The notes under the pieces: generated by a model
What the model was told of the DNA's origin: nothing
The model's input: the letters and a program-made list of their open reading frames with translations, nothing else
Database searches by the model: none
Position numbers and translations under genes: made by a program
From: Pseudomonadota bacterium
Lineage (GTDB): Bacteria; Pseudomonadota; Gammaproteobacteria; Burkholderiales; Rhodocyclaceae
DNA: 64,000 nucleotides
NCBI GenBank assembly: GCA_018241665.1
Contig: JAFEDK010000013.1
Location: 218,389 to 282,388 of the forward strand
Direction: 5' to 3'
Part shown: piece by piece, positions 47,918 to 55,910 of the stretch
Layout: each line of letters starts with the position of its first letter
Numbering within the stretch: the first letter of the stretch is position 1

Positions 47918-47996
47918 GCCGCGATAGGCAGTCGACGTGATGCGTGCCATGCGGGCCGCATCACCTGTTAATTTTCCGTGTCTGGAGTGTGATGAG

Positions 47997-49640
47997 ATGG
48001 GGTATATCCGGTGGCTGCTGCGATCCGTGGCGCTGGTAGTGGTAGCAGGTGCGCCTGTAGCAGGTGCGGCGGAGCCGTCGCGAGGGATTCGCGGGGCGCT
48101 GGAGGCGGGGAACTTCGGGCTCGTTCCCGCTGCAAATTTTCGCCTGGCCAACGGCGACTGCCGGAATTGCGTGACGATTCCACAGGCCCTCTGGTATTTC
48201 CGCGATGATTGGGCGGCGGTCCCGAAGCTTGCCCCAGCCGGTTTCAGCCGGGGGCTCGCGGCCCAGCAAGATGTTGCCGAATGGGCTGCCGCCGACAAGT
48301 GGCCCTTGGGCGGCGGTCTCCCGCCGCTGGTGTGGGTTGGATCGCCCCTGGTTGCGGAAGCGTGGCGGCTCGCTGAGGAGGGTTCGAGCCTCTCGGGGCC
48401 GGAGGGAGAGCGCCTTCCATTTGCCGTTGCACCCCGCCTCGCAAGCAACCAGTCGTATTACGACGCCCGCAGCGCAAGCCACTTTGCCGGGCGGACCCTG
48501 ACCCTGCGCGGGCGGATGGAGGACGGGCGCTTCATCGCCCGCAGCATCTGGCCGGACGACTTCAGGCTGGATGCCGCGTCCGTGCCTTTCAAGCCCCTGG
48601 CGGCGGGGGAAACCATTTCATCCCTCGTGCGGGCGGAGGGCGGCGGCGCCCGTCAGCCGCTGGCGGCCCGGGTCCTGTGGCAGCGCTCGGCTGCGGGGCC
48701 TGGCGCGTGGAACGGCAAGCCGGTACTGGCCGTCATGCTCAATGGTGCTCAGGGGGACGACGACGAGGCCCATGGCGGCCATTTCGCGATCGCCACCGGG
48801 CGTTTCGGGGACAAGGGGGAGTGGCGCGACTGGCTGGTGAACAATTTCTACAACCTGGATTCGGTCAGCGAGAAGGGCATCATCGCTGCGTCCCTGCCGA
48901 TGGATGCCTACATGGCCGATCTCAACAGCGGGCAGGCCTGGTACCGGCCGTCCTACATGCTGGTGGCGGTGCTGAAGGAGGAGCGGGCGGCGGCCTTGTA
49001 CCAGGGCGCGATCTCCCGGGTCTTCAACCACTTCTACCGGCATGACTTCGTCTATCGGCATGCCAGTGCCAATTGCGCCGGAATCAGCATCGACACCTTG
49101 CGGACCCTCGGCTGGCAGGTCCCCAAGCAAGGGCCGACCAGCATGTTGAAGGCGATAGTCGGGCTGCCCTACATGGCGCTGAAGGAAGGGAGTCTGGAGA
49201 GCGGGCGCCAGGCATTCAACTACATGTCTGCGGAGCGAACGGCCCTTTACCCCTTTGTTGCCTTCGAAGCCATCGGAGAGGACATCCTCGGCCGCCTGCT
49301 GGCCGGCAAACACTCGGCCTCGGGGCTTGAGGGCATGCTGGCCGAGGATATCGAGGCACTGGTCTATGTGCGGATCCCCCAGTTCCCCTCGTCCCGCGCG
49401 TTTGGTCAGGCACCGGTGGCATCCTTCGACGAATACATGCAGCGTACGCCGGAAGACCGGAAGGACTGGAAGATCATTCCCGTGCCGCCGCGCCCTTTCC
49501 CGGTTGCGTTGCAGGATGGGGGCGGGGCCGTGGAGTCTGTCGAGGGATCGAGTATTGCACTGGCTGCCTATGGTGGATTCTTCGGCGTGACCGCCGTCGG
49601 TCTGTGGCGCCGGCGCAGTCGGCGTCGACGTGCCGCCTGA
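47997..49640 (+). CDS. Periplasmic/membrane papain-like (permuted NlpC/P60- or DUF4105-type) protein at the end of the T6SS arm
   Basis: 547 residues with a signal peptide (ending VAGAAE, about 1-26), a large exported region, and a C-terminal membrane helix (about 518-537) followed by a run of Arg ([11 protein letters not shown]). HGGHFAIATGRFG (His262) followed 98 residues later by ANCAGISIDTL (Cys360) gives the His-before-Cys order of circularly permuted papain-like hydrolases; an overall family match is not certain. ATG 47997 has GGAG upstream; the open frame begins at 47937. It lies 79 bp after clpV and could be a wall hydrolase, an effector or an accessory protein. Confidence 0.6.
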   Translation: MGYIRWLLRSVALVVVAGAPVAGAAEPSRGIRGALEAGNFGLVPAANFRLANGDCRNCVTIPQALWYFRDDWAAVPKLAPAGFSRGLAAQQDVAEWAAADKWPLGGGLPPLVWVGSPLVAEAWRLAEEGSSLSGPEGERLPFAVAPRLASNQSYYDARSASHFAGRTLTLRGRMEDGRFIARSIWPDDFRLDAASVPFKPLAAGETISSLVRAEGGGARQPLAARVLWQRSAAGPGAWNGKPVLAVMLNGAQGDDDEAHGGHFAIATGRFGDKGEWRDWLVNNFYNLDSVSEKGIIAASLPMDAYMADLNSGQAWYRPSYMLVAVLKEERAAALYQGAISRVFNHFYRHDFVYRHASANCAGISIDTLRTLGWQVPKQGPTSMLKAIVGLPYMALKEGSLESGRQAFNYMSAERTALYPFVAFEAIGEDILGRLLAGKHSASGLEGMLAEDIEALVYVRIPQFPSSRAFGQAPVASFDEYMQRTPEDRKDWKIIPVPPRPFPVALQDGGGAVESVEGSSIALAAYGGFFGVTAVGLWRRRSRRRRAA

Positions 49641-49713
49641 GTCGGGCATCCAAGGGTCCGTGGGACGGCATGCCCGCTGATCCTGCCAGATCTCGGCTGC
49701 GGTACTCCAGAAG

Positions 49714-49745
49714 CGACAAAGCCGCGTAAACACGCGGCTTTGTCG
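49714..49745. terminator. Terminator between the T6SS right arm and ychF
   Basis: CGACAAAGCCGCGT-AAAC-ACGCGGCTTTGTCG: a 14-bp perfect stem with a 4-nt loop, between convergent genes. Each arm includes AAA/TTT near its outside, so it can act on both strands although no long T run follows. A weaker stem CCTTCCTG/CAGGAAGG lies at 49759-49780. Confidence 0.65.
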
Positions 49746-49791
49746 ACTTCCCCTGCGGCCTTCCTGATGTTCCAGGAAGGCTCCGGAAGGT

Positions 49792-50883
49792 TTATACGTT
49801 GAACAGGAAGTTCAGTACGTCGCCATCCTTCACCACGTATTCCTTGCCTTCCGAGCGCATCTTGCCGGCTTCCTTGGCGCCCTGTTCGCCCTTGAAGGCG
49901 ATGAAGTCTTCGTAGGAGATGGTCTGGGCGCGGATGAAGCCGCGTTCGAAGTCGGTGTGGATGACGCCGGCGGCTTGCGGCGCGGTGTCGCCGACGTGGA
50001 TGGTCCAGGCGCGCACTTCCTTCACGCCGGCGGTGAAGTAGGTCTGCAGGCCGAGCAGGCTGTAGCCGGCGCGGATCAGGCGGTTGAGGCCGGGTTCTTC
50101 GAGGCCCAGGTCGGCCAGGAAGGCCATTTTGTCTTCGTCGTCCAGGTCGGCGAGTTCCGCTTCGATCTTGGCGCACAGGGCGACGACCGGAGCGCCTTCC
50201 TTGGCGGCGTGCTCGCGCAGGCGGTCGAGGTAGGGGTTGTTCTCGAAGCCGTCTTCCATCACGTTGCCCACGTACATGGCGGGCTTGAGGGTCATCAGGC
50301 ACAGGGGCTTGAGGATCAGCTTCTCGTCGTCGCTGAGCTTCATGGTGCGTGCCGGCTGGCCTTCGTTGAGGTGCGGCAGCAGCTTTTCGAGGATGGCGAC
50401 CAGCTTCTGGGCATCCTTGTCGCCGGAACGGGCCTTCTTGTTCTCCCGGTGGATGGCCTTCTCGACGGCGGCCATGTCGGCCAGCGCGAGTTCGGTGACG
50501 ATGGTCTCGATGTCGGCGAGCGGGTCCACCTTGCCATTCACGTGGATGACGTTCTCGTCGTCGAAGCAGCGCACCACGTTGACGATGGCGTCGGTCTCGC
50601 GGATGTTGGCAAGGAACTGGTTGCCGAGGCCTTCGCCCTTGGAGGCGCCGGCGACCAGGCCGGCGATGTCCACGAATTCGACGATGGCGGGCTGGACCTT
50701 CTGCGGCTTGACGATTTCGGACAGGGCGTCGAGGCGGGGATCGGGCACTTCAACGATGCCCACGTTGGGCTCGATGGTGCAGAAGGGATAGTTCTCGGCG
50801 GCGATGCCGGCCTTGGTGAGGGCGTTGAAAAGGGTCGATTTGCCGACGTTGGGCAGGCCGACGATGCCGCATTGGAGAGCCAT
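49792..50883 (-). CDS. ychF: Redox-regulated ATPase YchF (OLA1 family)
   Basis: 363 residues: [24 protein letters not shown] with the P-loop at 9-16, [14 protein letters not shown], then the helical and TGS domains (DVLNFLFNV at the end). Obg-like but ATP-preferring; binds ribosomes. It marks the right edge of the T6SS cluster. A 265-bp gap upstream (50884-51148) shows no gene. Confidence 0.98.
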   Translation of the reverse strand: MALQCGIVGLPNVGKSTLFNALTKAGIAAENYPFCTIEPNVGIVEVPDPRLDALSEIVKPQKVQPAIVEFVDIAGLVAGASKGEGLGNQFLANIRETDAIVNVVRCFDDENVIHVNGKVDPLADIETIVTELALADMAAVEKAIHRENKKARSGDKDAQKLVAILEKLLPHLNEGQPARTMKLSDDEKLILKPLCLMTLKPAMYVGNVMEDGFENNPYLDRLREHAAKEGAPVVALCAKIEAELADLDDEDKMAFLADLGLEEPGLNRLIRAGYSLLGLQTYFTAGVKEVRAWTIHVGDTAPQAAGVIHTDFERGFIRAQTISYEDFIAFKGEQGAKEAGKMRSEGKEYVVKDGDVLNFLFNV

Positions 50884-51148
50884 GGAGTTCCTTTGAAAAA
50901 CAGGGCACTTCGGAGCCTTGTGCAGGCATCGTCGAAGCGCGCGACCCGCGCCGGGGGCGAAACCGGGGCGGGGGTGGGTCAGGACAAGACAGCAGGACCG
51001 GGGCCGTGGCTCAACGGTTCTGGGCTGCTTTGTTCCGGAAAATCAGCATTGTACCGCTGTTGCCCAGCCCCTTCCAAAGGCATGTTCACGTGCCGACGCG
51101 GGGCCGGACGACCTCGTGGGAGGCCGTCCGGACATGCGGCGCGTGCCG

Positions 51149-52342
51149 TCAGGCCTTGCGGGTAGCGTGCAGCAGGGTGTCGAGCAGGCCGATCATCTCG
51201 TCGATTTCGGCGGTGCTGACGGTCAGCGAGGGCATGAAGCGCAGCAGGTTGGGGCGTGGCGAGTTGAGCAGCAGGCCCTTGGGCGAATGCTCGAGGGCGC
51301 CCTTCACCAGCGCCGGGCCACGCTCGTCGTCGAGGATCAGCGCACGCAGCAGGCCTTGGCCCCGTTCACCGACGAGGCCGTGGCGGGCGACCAGCTCGTT
51401 GAGGGCGGCCGACAGGTAACGGCTGGTCTCTTCGACCTTGTCCAGGAAGCCGGGGCTGGTCAGGCGACGCATCACCGCCGCGCCGACTGCGCACATCAGC
51501 GGGTTGCCGTTGTAGGTACCGCCCTGGTCGCCGGGTTCGAAGCAGCACACCGCTTCGCGGGCCAGCAGGGCCGACAGGGGCACGCCGCCGCCGATGCCCT
51601 TGCCGAGGGTCATGATGTCCGGCTCGATGCCGGCATGCTCATAGGCGAACAGGCGGCCGGTGCGGCCCACGCCGGTCTGTACCTCGTCGACGATCAGCAG
51701 CAGGCCGTGTTCGCGGGTGAGCTCGCGCAGGGCCTGCAGGAAATCGGGCTCGGCAGGGATCACGCCGCCTTCGCCCTGCACGGGTTCGAGCATCACCGCG
51801 ACGGTCTTGGGGCCGATCAGGGCCTTCACCGAGTCGAGGTCGTTGAGCTTGGCCTTCGGGAAGCCCGGCACCTGCGGCGCGAAGAGGGTGTCCCAGCCTG
51901 GCTTGCCGGAGGCCGACATGGTGGCCAGCGTGCGGCCGTGGAAGGCGTGCTCGAAGGTGATGATCTCGTAGGCGCCGTCACGGTTGAGGCGACCCCACTT
52001 GCGGGCCAGCTTGATGGCGCCTTCATTGGCTTCGGCGCCGGTGTTGGCGAAGAACACCCGGTCGAAGACGGAATGGCGGGTCAGCAGGCCGGCCAGCTCG
52101 ATGGCCGGGCCGTTGTAGAAAGCCGGGCTCGGGTTGATCAGCTGGGCGCCCTGGGTGGCGAGGGCTTCGCTGATTTCCGGCGGACAGTGGCCCAGGCAGT
52201 TCACCGCCCAGCCCTGCACGAAGTCGAGATAGGCCTTGTCTTGTTCGTCGTAGAGCCAGGAACCACTGCCTCGGACGAAGACGAGCTCGGGCCGGTTTGT
52301 GATGTACATCAACGAATTGGCGTCGAATTCGCCGTATTGCAT
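51149..52342 (-). CDS. argD: Acetylornithine aminotransferase
   Basis: 397-residue PLP-dependent class III aminotransferase. [47 protein letters not shown] and the PLP lysine in [16 protein letters not shown] (about 244) are present. It converts N-acetylglutamate semialdehyde to N-acetylornithine in arginine synthesis; argB lies 7 kb away in this window. Specificity (ArgD versus succinylornithine or ornithine aminotransferase) rests on overall sequence feel, so the gene name is probable. 90 bp downstream of the kinase/phosphatase gene. Confidence 0.88.
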   Translation of the reverse strand: MQYGEFDANSLMYITNRPELVFVRGSGSWLYDEQDKAYLDFVQGWAVNCLGHCPPEISEALATQGAQLINPSPAFYNGPAIELAGLLTRHSVFDRVFFANTGAEANEGAIKLARKWGRLNRDGAYEIITFEHAFHGRTLATMSASGKPGWDTLFAPQVPGFPKAKLNDLDSVKALIGPKTVAVMLEPVQGEGGVIPAEPDFLQALRELTREHGLLLIVDEVQTGVGRTGRLFAYEHAGIEPDIMTLGKGIGGGVPLSALLAREAVCCFEPGDQGGTYNGNPLMCAVGAAVMRRLTSPGFLDKVEETSRYLSAALNELVARHGLVGERGQGLLRALILDDERGPALVKGALEHSPKGLLLNSPRPNLLRFMPSLTVSTAEIDEMIGLLDTLLHATRKA

Positions 52343-52432
52343 GGCGCTATCTCCTTGCGTAAAGCGATAAATGTTAGCGCGCGCAGGGTCGCGATGCGAC
52401 CTTTCACGGAAAATTCATGCGGCGCACCGGAC

Positions 52433-54139
52433 CTAGCGCACCAGCAGCAGGTAGATCAGCAAGACGTTGAGTACCAGCGATGTGGCGGCCAGCAACTTGA
52501 GGCCGAGTTGCGGATCCCGTTCGAGTAGCGGCGATTTGCGCGGCACGACCAGCGGACGGCGGGCGCCCCGTTCGAGGGCCAGCAGGAATTCCTCGGCGGT
52601 TTCGAAGCGCGCCTTCGGTTCGCGGGCGACGGCCTTCAGCAGTACTGCCTCCAGCCAGTCGGGAATGTCCGGGCGGTAGCGGGTCGGCGGCACCGGGTCG
52701 CCGAACTTCGGGTTCTGGAAGGGCTCGATCTCGCCGTAGGGATACTTGCGGGTCAGCAGCTGGTAGAGGGTCACGCCGACCGCGTAGAGGTCGGTCTGCT
52801 CGCTGGCGGCCACGCTCTTGCCGCCGTAGAGCTCCGGCGCCATGTAGCTGGGCGTGCCGGGATTGTTGATCTCTTCGAACTTCTGGCCTTCGGCGGTGGC
52901 GTCGGAGGCGGCCACGCCCAGGTCGAGGATGCGCAGGCGGCCTTCGGCGTCCAGGTGCAGGTTGTCCGGCTTGATGTCCCGGTGCACGATGGACAGGCGG
53001 TGCAGGCTGGCCACGCCCTTCAGGATGCGCTCGCAGAGGTCGACCGCTTCGCCGGTGCCGAAGCGGTGGCCGCTGTCGAGGCGGGCCTTGAGGGTGGCGC
53101 CCTCGTGCCAGCTCATCAGGTAGTACAGGTGGTTGCGCTGCGGGTAGGGAATGACCTGCGGGAACCAGCTGTCGTTGACGCGTCGGGCCAGCCATTCCTC
53201 GTGGGCGAGGGCGGCGGCGGCCTCCGGATCGTCGTGTTCCGGGCGCAGGGTTTTCAGTACGCGGTGCTGGCCCTGCTCGTCGCTGACCCGGTAGAGCAGG
53301 GTGGCGATGGATTCGTGCAGCAATGCGTCCACGGTCAGTCCGTCCAGCGTCTGGCCGATCTTCAGGCGCGGTGGCAGCGGCAGGTTTTGCAGGCGGGCGA
53401 TGTTGTCGCGGAGCTTGTCGGCGGGCAGCGTATCCACGCGCAGCACCAGCGCCGTGCAGTTGTCCTGGCTGCCGCCGTCCTCGGCACCCATCGCGAGGCG
53501 TGCGGCGGCGTCCTGCGGATCGTGCTCGGCGCGCAGGATGTCGCCGATCTTGCGGTCGCCGAGCTGGCCCCACACGCCGTCGCTCATCAGCGCGAAGACG
53601 TCGCCGGCTTCCAGTTCGCCGTCGGCGTAATCCACCGACAGGTGGGCGTCGAGGCCGACCGCGCGGGACAGCACGTTCTTGAGTTCCGGGTGCTCCCACA
53701 CGTGGTCGGTGGAGAGTTGCTCCAGCTTGCCGGCGCGCAGCCGGTAGATCCGCGAGTCGCCCACATGGGCCAGGTAGTAGCGGCGCCCGCGCAGCACCAC
53801 GGCGGACAGCGTGGTGGCCATGCCGGCGGCCTCCCGCGTCCGCGCCGCGTGGGAGATCAGCCAGCGGTTGAGGGAAATCAGCACCGTGTCGAGGGACTTG
53901 TTGACGGCCCAGGTGTCGGGCGTCGCGTAGTAGTCGGAGAGCAGGCCGCGGACGGTGTATTCCGAGGCTTCGCGGCCATTGGCGTGGCCGCCGACGCCGT
54001 CGGCCACCACCGCCAGAATGCCCTTGGCATCGAGCTCCGGGCCTTCCGGCGTGACGGCACCGCAGAAATCCTCGTTGCGCGGCCGGGGGCCGGTGAGGGA
54101 CGAATAGCCGAGGGAGGCGAGGAGGCGGGGCGCGGTCAT
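52433..54139 (-). CDS. Fused PP2C-type phosphatase and Ser/Thr protein kinase, nitrate-assimilation linked
   Basis: 568 residues. N-terminal PP2C domain (about 1-240): RNEDF, VADGVGGHANG (45-55), GDSRIYRL (127-134), SDGVWG (186-191), SQDNC. Kinase domain (about 265-530): Lys296 in VLKTL, HRDIKPDN (386-393), DLG instead of DFG (406-408), GTPSYMAPE. The glycine-rich loop is poorly formed. A C-terminal membrane helix (about 546-566) anchors it. It follows the nitrate transporter by 79 bp; such fusions are known beside nasA/nirB in other proteobacteria, so it probably regulates nitrate assimilation. Confidence 0.9.
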   Translation of the reverse strand: MTAPRLLASLGYSSLTGPRPRNEDFCGAVTPEGPELDAKGILAVVADGVGGHANGREASEYTVRGLLSDYYATPDTWAVNKSLDTVLISLNRWLISHAARTREAAGMATTLSAVVLRGRRYYLAHVGDSRIYRLRAGKLEQLSTDHVWEHPELKNVLSRAVGLDAHLSVDYADGELEAGDVFALMSDGVWGQLGDRKIGDILRAEHDPQDAAARLAMGAEDGGSQDNCTALVLRVDTLPADKLRDNIARLQNLPLPPRLKIGQTLDGLTVDALLHESIATLLYRVSDEQGQHRVLKTLRPEHDDPEAAAALAHEEWLARRVNDSWFPQVIPYPQRNHLYYLMSWHEGATLKARLDSGHRFGTGEAVDLCERILKGVASLHRLSIVHRDIKPDNLHLDAEGRLRILDLGVAASDATAEGQKFEEINNPGTPSYMAPELYGGKSVAASEQTDLYAVGVTLYQLLTRKYPYGEIEPFQNPKFGDPVPPTRYRPDIPDWLEAVLLKAVAREPKARFETAEEFLLALERGARRPLVVPRKSPLLERDPQLGLKLLAATSLVLNVLLIYLLLVR

Positions 54140-54218
54140 GGTCGTAAACGGCGCGAATCGGAAGCGGGGAGTATGCCCCGGTTCCGATCCGTTCAGATGA
54201 GTGGCAGGGAAGGGATGC

Positions 54219-55433
54219 TCAGATCTTGGCGCTGGTCAGGTGCGGGGCGCCCCAGGTGGTGCGCCAGCGGCTCTTGACGGCGGTGAGGCCGCCCAGCGCG
54301 ACAATGGCCAGGCACGCGAAGATCAGGAAGCCGGCCTGATAGCTGCCAGTGACCTGCTTGCTGTAGCCGAGGCTGGAGGCCAGGTAGAAGCCGCCGACAC
54401 CGCCGGCCATGCCGACCAGGCCGGTCATCACGCCGATTTCCTTGCGGAAGCGTTGCGGTACCAGCTGGAACACCGCGCCGTTGCCCATGCCGAGGGACAG
54501 CATGGCGCAGACGAAGACCGCGAGGGCCATCCAGGCGGCCGGCAGGTCGAAGCTGACGATGGCCAGGAAGATGGCGGCCAGCCCGTACATGGTGGTGAGC
54601 ATCTTGATGCCGCCGATGCGGTCGGCCACGTTGCCGCCGATCGGGCGCACCAGGCTGCCGGCGAACACGCAGGCGGCGGTGAAGAAGCCAGCCATCTTCG
54701 GGTCGAGCCCGTACTGGGTGTTGAAGTAGATGGTCAGGGACGAGGCCAGGCCGACGAAGCCGCCGAAGGTTACCGAGTAGAAGAACATGAACCACCAGGC
54801 GTCCTTGTCCTTGAGCACCTTCAGGTACTCGGAGAAGGACTTGGCCGGCGGGCACTCGGGAGCGTCCTTGGCCAGCACCAGGTAGAGCACGAAGACGATG
54901 GACAGCGGGATCAGTGCCAGGCCGAAGACGTTGGTCCACCCGTAGGCGGCGGCGAGGCCGGGGCCGAACAGCGCGGCCATCGCGGTACCGGAGTTGCCGG
55001 CACCGGCGATGCCCAGCGCGGTGCCCTGGTGTTCCGGCGGATACCAGCGGGAGGCCAGCGGCAGCGCGACGGCGAAGGACGCGCCCGCTACGCCGAGGAA
55101 GAGGCCCAGCACCAGCGTCTCTTCGTAGCTGTGGATGCCGAAGTGCCAGGCGAAGGCCAGCGCGCACAGCACGATGACCTGGCCGATGGCGCCGGCCATC
55201 TTGGGCTTGAGGTGATCCACCAGCACGCCCATCACCAGGCGCAGCAGCGCACCAGCGAGCACCGGCGTGGCCACCATCAGGCCCTTCTGGGCGTGGGTCA
55301 GGCCGAGGTCCTTGGCGATCTGCACGCCCAGCGGGCCGAGCAGCACCCACACCATGAAGGCGAGGTCGAAGTAGAGGAAGGCCGCCAGCAGGGTGGGGGT
55401 GTGGCCGGCTTTCAGGAAGGATTTGCGGTCCAT
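54219..55433 (-). CDS. narK: Nitrate/nitrite MFS transporter (NarK/NasA family)
   Basis: 404 residues with 12 predicted helices. The nitrate-porter signatures AGAGNSGTAMAALFGPG and MGNGAVFQLVPQRF are clear, and FVWVLLGPLG-like segment FMVWVLLGPLGVQI begins the protein. Genetic context (nirBD upstream) points to nitrate uptake for assimilation rather than respiratory exchange. It follows nirD by 154 bp with no terminator seen. Confidence 0.92.
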   Translation of the reverse strand: MDRKSFLKAGHTPTLLAAFLYFDLAFMVWVLLGPLGVQIAKDLGLTHAQKGLMVATPVLAGALLRLVMGVLVDHLKPKMAGAIGQVIVLCALAFAWHFGIHSYEETLVLGLFLGVAGASFAVALPLASRWYPPEHQGTALGIAGAGNSGTAMAALFGPGLAAAYGWTNVFGLALIPLSIVFVLYLVLAKDAPECPPAKSFSEYLKVLKDKDAWWFMFFYSVTFGGFVGLASSLTIYFNTQYGLDPKMAGFFTAACVFAGSLVRPIGGNVADRIGGIKMLTTMYGLAAIFLAIVSFDLPAAWMALAVFVCAMLSLGMGNGAVFQLVPQRFRKEIGVMTGLVGMAGGVGGFYLASSLGYSKQVTGSYQAGFLIFACLAIVALGGLTAVKSRWRTTWGAPHLTSAKI

Positions 55434-55587
55434 TTCAGACTCCTGGGTACGAGTGGGGCCTGGCGGCGCCTTGCTGGGCGCTGCCGTGGGCAGTTTTGAA
55501 TATCGGGAAAGCGTTAAAAGGGGCTCACGCGGCGGGGGCGGTGGGGGAGACTGCTTGCGCAGGACACCGCCCCCGCGCGTGAAACCC

Positions 55588-55899
55588 TTACAAGGAGAGG
55601 AAGACCTCGCCGTTTTCGACCTTGACCGGGAAGGGCTTCACGCAGCCCACGTCCGGCGGTACGACCTGGCCGTCATCGAGCTGGATCTTCCAGCTGTGCA
55701 GCGGGCAGGTGACCGTGGTGCCATGGACCAGCCCCTGGGACAGGGGGCCGCCCTTGTGCGGGCAGCGGTCGCGTACCGCGAAGACCTGGTCGGCCGAGTT
55801 GCGGAACAGCGCGATGCGCCCTTCGTCCTCGCTATGCACCACGCGGGAGCCCAGGACCGGCACGTCGCTGACGGCGCAGATTCGTTTCCATTCGCTCAT
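55588..55899 (-). CDS. nirD: Nitrite reductase small subunit NirD, Rieske-type
   Basis: 103 residues with a Rieske fold that keeps all four cluster ligands: Cys46 and His48 (CPHKGG), Cys65 and His68 (CPLHSW). The E. coli NirD lacks them, so this one resembles assimilatory NasE-type subunits with a real [2Fe-2S] cluster. It starts 11 bp after the nirB stop. The open frame extends far upstream in nirB only as a shadow. Confidence 0.94.
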   Translation of the reverse strand: MSEWKRICAVSDVPVLGSRVVHSEDEGRIALFRNSADQVFAVRDRCPHKGGPLSQGLVHGTTVTCPLHSWKIQLDDGQVVPPDVGCVKPFPVKVENGEVFLSL

Positions 55900-55910
55900 T
55901 TGCGGGCTCC

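Noticed and set aside
52433..54139. PP2C/kinase fusion as the T6SS threonine-phosphorylation pathway (PppA/PpkA)
   Set aside because: It lies beyond ychF and argD and directly follows the nitrate transporter; this fusion is known with nitrate assimilation genes, and Fha is absent.
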